From Xanthobacteraceae bacterium (GTDB lineage Bacteria; Pseudomonadota; Alphaproteobacteria; Rhizobiales; Xanthobacteraceae), in NCBI GenBank assembly GCA_019746355.1, contig JAIESC010000298.1, positions 1-20,573 on the forward strand: 20,573 bases of DNA, read 5' to 3'. Under the pieces are notes generated by a model that saw only the letters and a program-made list of their open reading frames with translations, ran no database searches and had not been told where the DNA came from. The position numbers and the translations under genes were made by a program. How positions within the stretch are numbered: the stretch's first letter is position 1; every line of letters starts with the position of its first letter. This document shows positions 1 to 6,834 of this stretch, piece after piece.

Positions 1-27
1 GTTGCTGACATGAATCTCCTTCAGTAG

Positions 28-66
28 CTGAGTCGCCAGTGCCTATGGCGCGACCTTCTGACTCAG
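28..66. repeat. Nested inverted repeats at the left edge
   Basis: CTGAGTC (28-34) is the reverse complement of GACTCAG (60-66). Inside it, GTCGCCA (32-38) pairs with TGGCGCGAC (46-54) with one bulged base. The short palindrome GACTAGTC follows at 69-76. This could form a nested hairpin or be a recombination or replication site. No function can be assigned. Confidence 0.45.
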
Positions 67-436
67 TACGACTAGTCAGTCGACAACAAAATCCGGGGAA
101 AAGCCTGGGCGCAGGTGCCGGCCAAATCATTTTAGTGCCCGTCCGGGCTTGATGATTGGACGGCCTTCATCAAACGGCGGATGGTTTTCCCTTCCATTCG
201 AGGCTGATTCGGAAATCGGCAACGCGCCAGCAAGTCGATGACAACGGTTGTGGAAAAACGTGCTGCGGGACGAGGCGCCGCCCGGACAATTTTTTCGAAG
301 AGCGTGGGAAGGGCACCCCAAGGCCCGCGGTCAAGCGGGATGAAGGCGGTCGAGGGTATCAAGGCCGAAAACCGGACTTGCCAACCTTTGTAGGTTTGGT
401 GCCATCCGCTCGGTACGTTGCACAGGAGCGATTCGC
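67..436. other. No supported gene
   Basis: Three ORFs of 64 to 94 codons overlap here on both strands. None has a convincing ribosome binding site, recognisable motif or operon context, so I treat them as chance ORFs in GC-rich DNA. Nothing else stands out. Confidence 0.4.
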
Positions 437-766
437 TTAAGTTCGTATACCGCTAGTGTCATCCTTACCCCCTTGGATTATGTTGAACTTCGTGCGCCGC
501 TGCGGCAGTTCGGCCGGCGGCTCCAACTCCCGGCGCACCAGATCGAAGCCGCGTTGCAGGAGCTCCTTCCGCTCAGCGTCAGTCGTTGCATCACGCGATT
601 CAGCGATGAACTCGCGCACCCGGCCGAGCATCGTGAGATTGTCCCCGGCCTGATGGGCGGTCTCGACGAGCTCGCACAGCGCCGCTTCGGCAATGTCGGT
701 CCGTCCCGCGTCCGCCGCTTCGGCGAACAGGTTCAGTCCGGTGCGTCGGTAGGCTGTGTGGCTCAT
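437..766 (-). CDS. Hypothetical 109-aa helical protein
   Basis: Not recognised. The product is 109 residues, acidic and predicted largely helical, with alternating Ala/Glu/Leu/Arg through residues 10 to 85 and a short polar tail. I see no membrane segment, signal peptide or catalytic motif. The ATG at 766 has GGAG about 8 bases upstream on the reverse strand, which supports this start. It lies downstream of another small reverse gene (939-1298), separated by 172 bases that contain a perfect 13-bp inverted repeat just upstream of this start. The amino-acid composition looks like real coding sequence. Function unknown. Confidence 0.6.
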   Translation of the reverse strand: MSHTAYRRTGLNLFAEAADAGRTDIAEAALCELVETAHQAGDNLTMLGRVREFIAESRDATTDAERKELLQRGFDLVRRELEPPAELPQRRTKFNIIQGGKDDTSGIRT

Positions 767-784
767 CGCGCCGCTCCAAGTGGT

Positions 785-823
785 GGACCCCGGCGCGGTG
801 GTGTCGTGGACGCGCCGGGGTCC
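785..823. promoter_or_regulatory. Perfect 13-bp inverted repeat upstream of the 437-766 gene
   Basis: GGACCCCGGCGCG (785-797) and CGCGCCGGGGTCC (811-823) are exact reverse complements around a 13-base loop. The hairpin sits 18 bases upstream of the ATG at 766 and downstream of the gene that ends at 939. No T-run follows on either strand, so an operator or an attenuator/mRNA hairpin is more likely than a classic intrinsic terminator. Confidence 0.5.
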
Positions 824-938
824 GACTCGGCGGGGAGTGGTCCCTCAAGAGCTCTGCGCCAAGCTAAACGATTACCGTCACGCCGGCCGGAAAGGGTCAA
901 GGATTCGGTGACAACGAAAATACGCCGGGCGTTGACGG

Positions 939-1298
939 TCAATTTCCGGTTGGTTGAAGCAGCCGCCGGCGAAGGTTCTTGACGCGATCCTTCACGCGGT
1001 CGGGGTCGTACCCAGCTTCGATCAGCCGTGAGAGCATCGCTTCGGTGATCGGCTTAAGCAGTTCCTTCTGTGCCGGTGAGGCCGTGGCAAACGCAGCCAA
1101 TAGCGCCCCGGCGATGCGGTGCACCGGAGGGCTGCGAAGCTCCCGCTGCCGCGCGGCGTAATGCGTCTGTCGGATCTGACCCAGGGTTCTCCGGCGTACG
1201 ACCTTCGCGAGAGAGCCGGTGGTGAACTGGATCGGCGCAGCAGTGTTCTTCCGCGGGCCGCGGAGGAAGTTATGGCCGGTGGTGGTGACGGTGCTCAT
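939..1298 (-). CDS. Hypothetical basic 119-aa protein
   Basis: Not recognised. I chose the ATG at 1298 (Met-Ser-Thr-Val-Thr), giving 119 residues. The same frame stays open far upstream to 1670, but that part is Pro/Arg/Ser-rich and lies over a non-coding, repeat-bearing block. The N-terminal half (1-60) is basic; residues 62 to 100 form a hydrophobic then amphipathic helical stretch; the C-terminus is rich in Arg/Lys. There is no clear Shine-Dalgarno, so the start is uncertain. It lies between the putative iteron/palindrome region and the 437-766 gene, in the same orientation as the ribbon-helix-helix gene further right. A DNA-binding or replication accessory role is possible from position only. 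Confidence 0.5.
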   Translation of the reverse strand: MSTVTTTGHNFLRGPRKNTAAPIQFTTGSLAKVVRRRTLGQIRQTHYAARQRELRSPPVHRIAGALLAAFATASPAQKELLKPITEAMLSRLIEAGYDPDRVKDRVKNLRRRLLQPTGN

Positions 1299-1904
1299 GG
1301 CCGGGAGGATCGAGCCGGGTCCGGCAAGTCGCAAATCGGCCGTGGGGAGAAGTGCCGGTGAGGAAGGAGCCGAAAAAAAGAGGAAGTGCCGGGGAGGGGT
1401 GTTGGAGGAGGAGTACCGGCGATGGCCGGGAAGTGGCCGGGGAGGGACCGTGGAAGGGGACGGTCCGGGTCGGGTGGAAGGTGGACCGCCTAGGGGGCTG
1501 GTCAGCCTCAGGTGGGCCCGAATCCGAAAGGTTGATCGGGTGACCTTTCGGATGGCCGGGACCCTAACCGGAGGTGACCGGTCAACTGATAAAAGGGACC
1601 GTCGGCTTAGGGGTTGTCCCTTCCTATGATTCGTCAAAACTCGTTTGTTGTTAAGTTGTTGGTGGAACATTCGAATCTGCGACGATGGAACTTTCGCCGA
1701 CTACAAAATCGGGTTTCGCCGACTACAAAATTGGAAATGTGGCAGACCTGTGGGTCTGATTTGGGCGCTGACGGCCGGGCGGCCGGCCAAGCCGAAACGG
1801 CGGCGTCAGGAATTCGTGAGGAGTTTCAATGAAACGGTTCACCTGGATGAACCAAATGGTTCACCGGAGTGAATTGACTGCTTTACCTGAGTGAACCATG
1901 TCGT
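1299..1904. other. Non-coding block, candidate replication/partition region
   Basis: About 600 bases without a supportable gene. From about 1330 to 1480 the forward strand is strongly purine-biased, with repeated GGCCGGG/GGAGG words. Around 1540-1640 there are several short inverted repeats. Two 22-bp-period direct repeats (1692-1734) and an array of phased palindromes (1836-1918) complete it. Iterons, strand asymmetry, phased palindromes and a neighbouring ribbon-helix-helix gene together resemble a plasmid-type origin or centromere. No recognisable Rep initiator is encoded in the window, so this is an inference. Confidence 0.45.
1692..1734 (+). repeat. Two iteron-like direct repeats, 22-bp period
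   Basis: TTTCGCCGACTACAAAAT occurs at 1692-1709 and again at 1714-1731, both followed by CGG or TGG. The copies are head to tail with a 22-bp period, about two helical turns, as in the iterons bound by plasmid initiators. The adjoining sequence is locally more AT-rich than the surroundings. Only two full copies are visible. Confidence 0.6.
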
Positions 1905-1918
1905 TCACCTGGGTGAAC
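1836..1918. repeat. Array of four phased GTTCACC/GGTGAAC palindromes
   Basis: Four related palindromes lie at 1836-1853 (GGTTCACCTGGATGAACC), 1858-1875, 1882-1897 and 1903-1918 (GTTCACCTGGGTGAAC, perfect). Their centres are 22, 23 and 21 bp apart, so all face the same side of the helix. A weaker relative, GTTTCAATGAAAC, lies at 1823-1835. This fits cooperative binding by a dimeric protein. The last copy overlaps the 3' end of the ribbon-helix-helix gene, whose product is the obvious candidate ligand by proximity. Confidence 0.65.
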
Positions 1919-2285
1919 GATCGCGCTTGTGACCCGGCCGTTGTGGGTCGTCGGGCAGAGGTGGACCATCCTCGTAGGGCGGGTCGATCTGACCGGGACT
2001 AAACAGCGCCAACTCAGCCAAGCTGCCCAACTTCGGCGGCGTGCCGGTGGTCTTTCGGCCGATCGCATCGAGCAGGACGACGCCGGCCGTCCTGTTGATT
2101 CGGGCTATCAGCGTCCGCTCGGCGAACGTGCTGATGGGCAGGCCGGCGATGCGGGCGCCGCGGGTGATCTCCTCGTAGAGATCCGGGTGCATGCGGAACG
2201 AGAACCGCACCGTCCTGAGGTCGTCCGGATCCTTTGGTGGTCGCCCGACTGGGCGCTTTTTCGGGGTTGAAGCCTTCTTAGCCAT
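1905..2285 (-). CDS. Ribbon-helix-helix DNA-binding protein with AT-hook-like tail
   Basis: A 126-residue protein. The N-terminus is Lys/Pro-rich with an AT-hook-like RPVGRPPK at residues 11-18. Residues 25-31 (TVRFSFR) look like the beta-strand of an Arc/MetJ-type ribbon-helix-helix fold, followed by two helices to about residue 62 with an LPIS turn. The C-terminal third is Pro/Asp-rich and probably disordered. The ATG at 2285 is chosen over the one at 2312 because AAGGA lies about 12 bases upstream and the extra nine residues add nothing. Such proteins act as plasmid centromere-binding factors, antitoxins or autorepressors. Its 3' end abuts a phased palindrome array, which favours a partition, copy-control or autoregulatory role. 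No ParA partner is visible. Confidence 0.7.
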   Translation of the reverse strand: MAKKASTPKKRPVGRPPKDPDDLRTVRFSFRMHPDLYEEITRGARIAGLPISTFAERTLIARINRTAGVVLLDAIGRKTTGTPPKLGSLAELALFSPGQIDPPYEDGPPLPDDPQRPGHKRDRSPR

Positions 2286-2365
2286 ACCGTCATCGAATCC
2301 TTGATCGGCCAAATTCGGTGTTTAATAAGCAGTTTATGTCGTCACAAAATTGCTTCACCGACCGC

Positions 2366-2512
2366 ATGAATCCAGCACGATTCCGGGACGCCGATCAACG
2401 TCTCCGGGAGACGAAATTGCGCGCGTGGTGGCTGGAGCGCGTCCTGGAGGACCGCGCCGATTGCTGCTGCATGCCGCCGCTCGAACTGATCGAGGCCGAA
2501 GGTCATGGCTGA
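2366..2512 (+). CDS. Small hypothetical protein (48 aa) ahead of the AAA+ gene
   Basis: A short ORF that ends inside the start of the AAA+ gene: the bases ATGGCTGA at 2505-2512 hold both the next ATG and this stop, so translation is probably coupled. The product is charged, with a helical Arg/Glu/Leu/Trp stretch at residues 8-30 and a run of three Cys near residue 33. Three in-frame ATGs are possible (2318, 2336, 2366); the last gives the most protein-like product, but no start has a clear ribosome binding site. Not recognised. Confidence 0.45.
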   Translation: MNPARFRDADQRLRETKLRAWWLERVLEDRADCCCMPPLELIEAEGHG

Positions 2513-4232
2513 CCAGTCCGACGTCATCACAGCCCTAGCGGCGAAGCTGCTTGAGGCCCACGAGCCCGAGGGGTGGACGACCGCGCCGATCATCGACTGC
2601 TGGCAGCTGCAGACGCCGAACGAACGTAATTTGCGGGTTGCCGGCATCGTCAGCGGGTCCAGGAAGTTTTCCGACGGCGAGCCGATCTTCACGTCGGCTC
2701 TGCGCGGCGTCGATGCCAACATGCGGTTCGTGGTGACGCAGAACAGCGTCTACAGACTCGGCTGGCCGGCCCGCTTCTCGTTGGAGGCCGACGCCTATCA
2801 CATCTGGCCGTCGGCGCTGTTCGTGGCAGCCTGCGCGAATTGGTACATCGGCTGCAGTGTGGCGTTGAACTATGCCGGAGATCAGACGATCAGCGAACCC
2901 GCTCTCGCCAATCTGAGGGCGGCAGGGCACGACGGCGGCGACTGGCCGGCGCGCCGCGCAGCATGCCGCGCGATCGGCGAGGAACTCTCCCGGGCCGGCC
3001 GCAAGGTTGTCGCGGAGGCGTGGTGGGTTCTGTCGACCGATTTGAAGGTGGCGAAGGATCGTAGGATCGCAGAGACATTCGTCGCCGCGGCCGCGCAGCA
3101 GGCCTACCACCAATACGACAGGGCTCTGACCGCCGATGAGGCGCTGGCGGACAACGGCTGGCGGCTGCTCGCTTCGATGGACGACCGTCAAGTCGAAAAG
3201 CTGCCCCGCGAGGGCGTGCCGATCGATGACCCGATCGTCGCGGCGCGCAAGGTCGCCTTGATCGCGGAGCAGGTCGGCGGGAAGCGCGGACGCCTCGATC
3301 CGACCGGTTCCATTCTCGATGACGTCTACGTCGATGCCGGTCCGGATCCGGAGCGGGACTCGCCGGGGACGGACGGTGTCGTGGTGCTGCGCGCCGTTGG
3401 CGGCGTGGATACGAACTGGTCCGGCCGCGAGGTGAAGCGCGCGGTGGCGCCAATTCTCGGCAAGCGCCTGCCGCTGCGGCCGACGCCGGATATCGCGGAA
3501 GCCCGCCGATGGCTGCTCGCGCAGTTTCCGCACGCGCTGGCGCAGATCGACGTGATGCTGTCGGACCTGGTCGGCGCGCCCTACGCCCGATTCCGGCCCA
3601 CGATGCTTGTCGGGCCTCCCGGCTGCGGCAAGAGCAGACTGGCCCGCATCGTCGCGTCCGCGGTCGACCTTGAAGTTCACCGTTACGACGCGGCGGGCGC
3701 GAGCGACAACTCATTCGGCGGCACGGCCCGGCGTTGGTCGTCCGGTGAGCCTGCGGTGCCGGTGCTGGCGATGATCGCGACGAAGACGGCGAACCCAATG
3801 GTGCTGATCGACGAGTTGGACAAGGCGGCGACGGGCGGAAACAACGGCCGGCTCCAGGACTCCATGCTGCCGTTTCTCGAAGGTGAGACGGCGGCGCACT
3901 TCCCGGACCCATATATCCAGGCTCCGGTAGATTGCTCGCGCCTGTCGTACATCGCCATCGCGAACGATCCGCTGCTGATACCCGCGCCGCTGCGCGACCG
4001 ATTCCGCATCCTGCGGATTCTGGCGCCTACCGCTGAGCATCTGCCGGCGCTGTGTCGTTACATCGTCTACGACCTCGCGAACGAAGCCGGCATGGATGCG
4101 GCGTGGTTCCCGGAACTGGATGACGACGAGCTGTGGATAGCGGAGCAACTTTGGAAGGGAGGCAGCGTGCGTCGTCTCCGGGAGATCGTTGCGCGCATTG
4201 TCGTCCGGCGCGCCGACATGCCGAGGCACTGA
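2505..4232 (+). CDS. Lon-type AAA+ ATPase lacking a protease domain
   Basis: A 575-residue protein. Residues 1 to about 330 are a mostly helical region I do not recognise. The C-terminal part is an AAA+ module: Walker A GPPGCGKS at 370-377, Walker B MVLIDELDKA from 432, then a segment closely resembling the Lon AAA domain (LPFLEGE, FPDPYIQAPVDCSRL, IANDPLLIPAPLRDRFRIL) with sensor 1 Asn and arginine-finger-like residues, and a GGSVRRLREIV sensor-2 helix near the C-terminus. Lon proteases carry a catalytic Ser-Lys domain after this; here the protein ends about 15 residues beyond sensor 2. It therefore probably remodels or unfolds a partner, or moves on DNA, using the N-terminal region for specificity. 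It heads a forward train of small genes. Family assignment is confident, role unknown. Confidence 0.85.
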   Translation: MADQSDVITALAAKLLEAHEPEGWTTAPIIDCWQLQTPNERNLRVAGIVSGSRKFSDGEPIFTSALRGVDANMRFVVTQNSVYRLGWPARFSLEADAYHIWPSALFVAACANWYIGCSVALNYAGDQTISEPALANLRAAGHDGGDWPARRAACRAIGEELSRAGRKVVAEAWWVLSTDLKVAKDRRIAETFVAAAAQQAYHQYDRALTADEALADNGWRLLASMDDRQVEKLPREGVPIDDPIVAARKVALIAEQVGGKRGRLDPTGSILDDVYVDAGPDPERDSPGTDGVVVLRAVGGVDTNWSGREVKRAVAPILGKRLPLRPTPDIAEARRWLLAQFPHALAQIDVMLSDLVGAPYARFRPTMLVGPPGCGKSRLARIVASAVDLEVHRYDAAGASDNSFGGTARRWSSGEPAVPVLAMIATKTANPMVLIDELDKAATGGNNGRLQDSMLPFLEGETAAHFPDPYIQAPVDCSRLSYIAIANDPLLIPAPLRDRFRILRILAPTAEHLPALCRYIVYDLANEAGMDAAWFPELDDDELWIAEQLWKGGSVRRLREIVARIVVRRADMPRH

Positions 4233-4330
4233 CACATGGAAAGACCGCTCATTGTCCGCGTGCTGATGTCGGCCGACTGGAACGAAGCCTTTGGATTGGT
4301 GTGGAGACCTTCAAAGTCGCCGCGGTCGAT

Positions 4331-4747
4331 ATGGGTTTGGCAACGTCGAGCGTCGATGTCGTCATGGGCAATCTGCCGTCGTGGACTGAGCGCCGCGAGG
4401 TATGCCTGCGTATGAGCAACAAGTGCTTGGGCGACTTCGGCAAGCCGGAGTTCGCCGCCGCCTGGTCGGCGCTCGGCGCCGATCCAGCCGAGCCCGGCTG
4501 GCGCAAGCCTGGAGAAGGTAGGGTTTATGAAGTGATCTTCGTCGCCATTGCAAAAGCGATCGTCGCCGACGCAACGCTGCTCGACGACGATCTTTTCTGC
4601 GCGGCCGTCAACGGATGGAAGTTTTTGGAGCAGGCCGGGAGCGACGGCGAGCAGGACCTAATCGTCTCGGCGCGGAAGTACGGTGCGACGGTTACAGCTA
4701 GCCGGGAGGAGATTCTGGCGTGGGCACGGTCGGAGGTGATGTCGTGA
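4331..4747 (+). CDS. Hypothetical 138-aa protein
   Basis: Not recognised. From the ATG at 4331 the product is 138 residues with alternating helices; it contains a Trp/Pro/Gly-rich middle (AAWSALGADPAEPGW) and a conserved-looking acidic segment (LLDDDLFC), and ends in a charged helix. The frame stays open upstream to 4133, overlapping the AAA+ gene, and a GTG at 4301 is another possible start. An ATG at 4236, 3 bases after the AAA+ stop, opens a different frame whose first 20 residues also look protein-like, so a start-proximal frameshift is possible. The stop overlaps the next gene's GTG start (GTGA). Confidence 0.55.
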   Translation: MGLATSSVDVVMGNLPSWTERREVCLRMSNKCLGDFGKPEFAAAWSALGADPAEPGWRKPGEGRVYEVIFVAIAKAIVADATLLDDDLFCAAVNGWKFLEQAGSDGEQDLIVSARKYGATVTASREEILAWARSEVMS

Positions 4748-4983
4748 CCGAACTCGGAAATGCTCTGGAGCTTCGGCTCTACCGCTACAGCGGGCCGTAT
4801 ATCGGGATGCAGAACGTCAAGCCGGTCGCAGTGCTGAAGATCTATCACGACGGATCGATCGTCGCGTGGACGGATGAACCCGCGTTCGAGCTCGGCAAGG
4901 CCGGCATCATGCTGCGCGAGGGCGAGAACGCGTGGGACACTGTCGTCCGTGGGATCCAAGCTGCGACGAAGGGCGTACGGTGA
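4744..4983 (+). CDS. Hypothetical 79-aa protein
   Basis: Not recognised. The start is taken as the GTG at 4744, which overlaps the previous stop as GTGA and has GGAGG seven bases upstream. The product is 79 residues, beta-rich in the middle (paired strands around AVLKIYHDGSIVAW) and helical at the end. The layout suggests a small beta-sheet domain of a kind common in phage and integrative-element proteins. Its stop TGA shares one base with the ATG of the phosphoesterase gene (TGATG), implying translational coupling. Confidence 0.65.
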   Translation: MTELGNALELRLYRYSGPYIGMQNVKPVAVLKIYHDGSIVAWTDEPAFELGKAGIMLREGENAWDTVVRGIQAATKGVR

Positions 4984-5539
4984 TGCGGCTCTGGATCCTG
5001 TCCGACGTGCACGCCGACCGCATCGAGGACATCGCCGTCAACGCGCCGGACTTCGACGTCTTCGTGTGCGCTGGCGACGTTACGACCAGCGACATCGATA
5101 TGTCGATCGAGATGGTGGCCTCGATCGCACGCGGAAAGCCGTCAGTGTTCGTCGCGGGCAATCATGAGTGGGCCGGTGGCCTGCCGGACCTCGTCGCCTA
5201 CAAAGGTCGGGTGGCGGCGAAACGGCACGGCGTCCGCTGGCTTGAGCTCGATGCCGTCGAGATCGGCGACGTCAGGTTCGCCGGCGCGACGTTGTGGACG
5301 CCTGGCGACGCAAGGCACTTGCCGTCAGCCGCCGCGCTCGCCGCCGCAGAGGCCGATGTCATCGTGACTCATTTCCCGCCCCCGGCATCATTCTGCCGAC
5401 GCTCAAGGAAGGCGGCCTGTGGATCTACGGCCATCACCACGGTCACTCCGATCGTACGATTGGCGGCCGCCGGCTCGTCCGCAACGCGGGCTACGAAGGA
5501 GAGGCGCGGCCGGACTACGTGGTGGAGTTCGAGTCGTGA
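4983..5539 (+). pseudogene. Calcineurin-like metallophosphoesterase, frameshifted
   Basis: The N-terminal part shows the metal-binding motifs of the calcineurin-like phosphoesterase superfamily in order: SDVHAD (residues 7-12), AGDVTTS, AGNHEW and VTHFPP. Right after VTHFPP the frame is lost in a C-rich run (about 5376-5384). The remaining motifs, IYGHHHGHSDR and the C-terminal strand ending VVEFES, continue in another frame to a TGA at 5537-5539. A single missing base explains this: 557 nt is one short of a whole number of codons, and the restored stop overlaps the next GTG start in the same GTGA style as its neighbours. The product would be about 185 residues. Sequencing error in the C run or true inactivation are both possible. 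An intact, distinct member of the superfamily lies at 14413-14973. Confidence 0.75.
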
Positions 5540-5715
5540 CCAAACGACCAGAAGATCCCGGTGACGACGGATACGACATTTCCGATCCGGTCGCCGCAGT
5601 CCGCCAGATGGCGGAGGACTCGGTGGCCGGCCGTGATCGCGACAGAATCAGGGCTGCAGCAAAACGATTTGCCGCCTTGTTCGGCCGCCACCCGCGTGAC
5701 GAAGGCGAGCCATGA
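5536..5715 (+). CDS. Small hypothetical protein (59 aa)
   Basis: Starts at a GTG (5536) that overlaps the restored stop of the phosphoesterase gene as GTGA, and ends overlapping the next ATG as ATGA. The 59-residue product is acidic at the start (EDPGDDGYDISDP) and then forms an Arg/Ala-rich helix. No motif recognised. The tight overlaps on both sides are the main evidence that it is real. Confidence 0.55.
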   Translation: MTKRPEDPGDDGYDISDPVAAVRQMAEDSVAGRDRDRIRAAAKRFAALFGRHPRDEGEP

Positions 5716-5984
5716 TCCAGATCGTGATCAGGATCATCCCCAACGGCGACAAGAAGCGCGCCGTCGAGCACGGCGTCGCCGAGGTGACGCGCGTCGCAGG
5801 CGATGTGGTCTGCGACTATTCGGTCTCGGCCGGCGAGAATCAAAATCCGGTGGCGCAAGCGCTCGACTGGAGCGCGCGCGGCCACGTGCTCGGGCACGAT
5901 CGGCGGCAATCCGTCTGGGCGCTGGTCGCCAAGGTCGCGACGTGGGCGGCGAGTGAGGCAGAGAAGGCGGCGGGACAACGATGA
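5712..5984 (+). CDS. Hypothetical 90-aa protein
   Basis: Not recognised. The ATG at 5712 overlaps the previous stop (ATGA), and its own stop overlaps the next ATG (ATGA). The 90-residue product begins with a beta-strand (IQIVIRIIPNGD), continues with strands around VAGDVVCDYSV and ends with an Ala/Lys-rich helix. Codon use matches its neighbours. The compact alpha/beta layout is typical of small accessory proteins of phages and integrative elements. Confidence 0.65.
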   Translation: MIQIVIRIIPNGDKKRAVEHGVAEVTRVAGDVVCDYSVSAGENQNPVAQALDWSARGHVLGHDRRQSVWALVAKVATWAASEAEKAAGQR

Positions 5985-6148
5985 CGTGGATCCGCGAGTT
6001 GAGCCGCCGGCTGTGCTTCCGGCTCGCACGTCGCCGCTGGCGGCAGCGCGCCCGCGCGCTCGGCGTCTGGATTTCGTTCTGGCGGGGGCTGACCTGGCGT
6101 CAGAGATACATCCTATGGATCTGTTCGTCCGCACTGGAAGACGACTAA
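5981..6148 (+). CDS. Arg/Trp-rich 55-aa peptide
   Basis: A short ORF whose ATG overlaps the previous stop (ATGA). The 55-residue product is strongly basic and amphipathic: about a quarter Arg, with six Trp, an aromatic/hydrophobic middle (ALGVWISFW) and an acidic LEDD end. It could be a membrane-associated or nucleic-acid-binding peptide. The same frame continues beyond the TAA at 6146-6148 straight into the following protein-like stretch, so the TAA may be a premature stop in one longer gene. Confidence 0.4.
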   Translation: MTWIRELSRRLCFRLARRRWRQRARALGVWISFWRGLTWRQRYILWICSSALEDD

Positions 6149-6172
6149 CAGCAAACGATTTTCAAAGCCCGC

Positions 6173-6448
6173 GTGCTTGCCGGGATCTTCGACGCCTACC
6201 ATGCAGCTCGTCACAGGCAGCGTCACTTGCTCGATCCGGCGACGACGCGGACGCTCGACGACGTCGTGACGCTGCTCGAAGGCATGCGCAACGAGAGGGG
6301 GCAGGGGCCGCTCACTTATACCCTGTCGTGTGGTTGCGTCTTCTGTGACATCGGTCTGGCGCCGGAGTGGGAAGACGGCCGGCCGGTCCATCGGGCGCGA
6401 GGCGACGTGATCGACTGTAGGAATCCTGCGTTTCTGAAAGGAAGAGGA
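6173..6448 (+). CDS. Protein-like frame with uncertain ends, possible gene remnant
   Basis: From a GTG at 6173 (no good ribosome binding site) this frame encodes a convincing stretch: an N-terminal helix (ARVLAGIFDAYHAARH), a second helix (TLDDVVTLLEGM) and a short Cys motif CGCVFC followed by an acidic/aromatic strand. No stop occurs in this frame until 7102, well inside other genes, so the true 3' end is probably lost to a frameshift before 6450. The end given is where the next gene begins, not a stop codon. The 5' end is also doubtful because the frame joins the previous ORF through a single TAA. Likely a damaged small gene. Confidence 0.3.
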
Positions 6449-6449
6449 C

Positions 6450-6806
6450 ATGATCGATCGACGCGATGTGATGAAGGCCCTGGCGGTTGCCGGCACGGCG
6501 GCGTGGCTTCACCCGGACCTGGCGCACGCCTTCTCGGCACCGGGCAACGCGGCGCTGCGGATGGCGGAACAGGACTACGCAGTCGGCGAGCTGCTGCCGT
6601 TCGCGATGCAGTGCGAGGTGTCCGGCCTGGTGCTGCGCGTCGGCAAGATCGTGAAGGCGGAACGTCAGGCCGACGGGTCGTGGTGGTACGACGTGGAGCT
6701 TCAGAGCGGCAAGGCCGAACGGATCCCGGAGGACACCGGGAACGAACTCGTCGCCGAGGGAAACGCGGACGAGGAGCGCGGAGAGACCATCCGATTCATC
6801 GGCTGA
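6450..6806 (+). CDS. Exported protein with Tat-like signal (118 aa)
   Basis: The N-terminus MIDRRDVMKALAVAGTAAW has a twin-arginine followed by a hydrophobic core and a plausible cleavage site at AHA just before residue 28, suggesting export by the Tat pathway or, less likely, Sec. The mature part, about 90 residues, appears beta-rich (VSGLVLRVGKIVKAER, SWWYDVELQSG) and ends in an acidic tail. A strong purine-rich Shine-Dalgarno (AGGAAGAGG) precedes the ATG. It is the last forward gene of the left train and converges on a reverse HTH gene 28 bases away. Function unknown. Confidence 0.7.
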   Translation: MIDRRDVMKALAVAGTAAWLHPDLAHAFSAPGNAALRMAEQDYAVGELLPFAMQCEVSGLVLRVGKIVKAERQADGSWWYDVELQSGKAERIPEDTGNELVAEGNADEERGETIRFIG

Positions 6807-6834
6807 TCGTCGTTAAGCCCGGGCGCGGCGGCAG

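Noticed and set aside
2535..3912. Long reverse ORFs opposite the AAA+ gene
   Set aside because: The forward frame has Walker A, Walker B and sensor motifs; the reverse frames are Arg/Pro/Ser-rich shadows with no supporting start or context.
2505..4232. ParA or transposition ATPase (IstB/TniB) identity for the AAA+ protein
   Set aside because: The motif after Walker B and the IPAPLRDRF segment match Lon-type AAA domains; no ParA deviant Walker or IstB signature is present.
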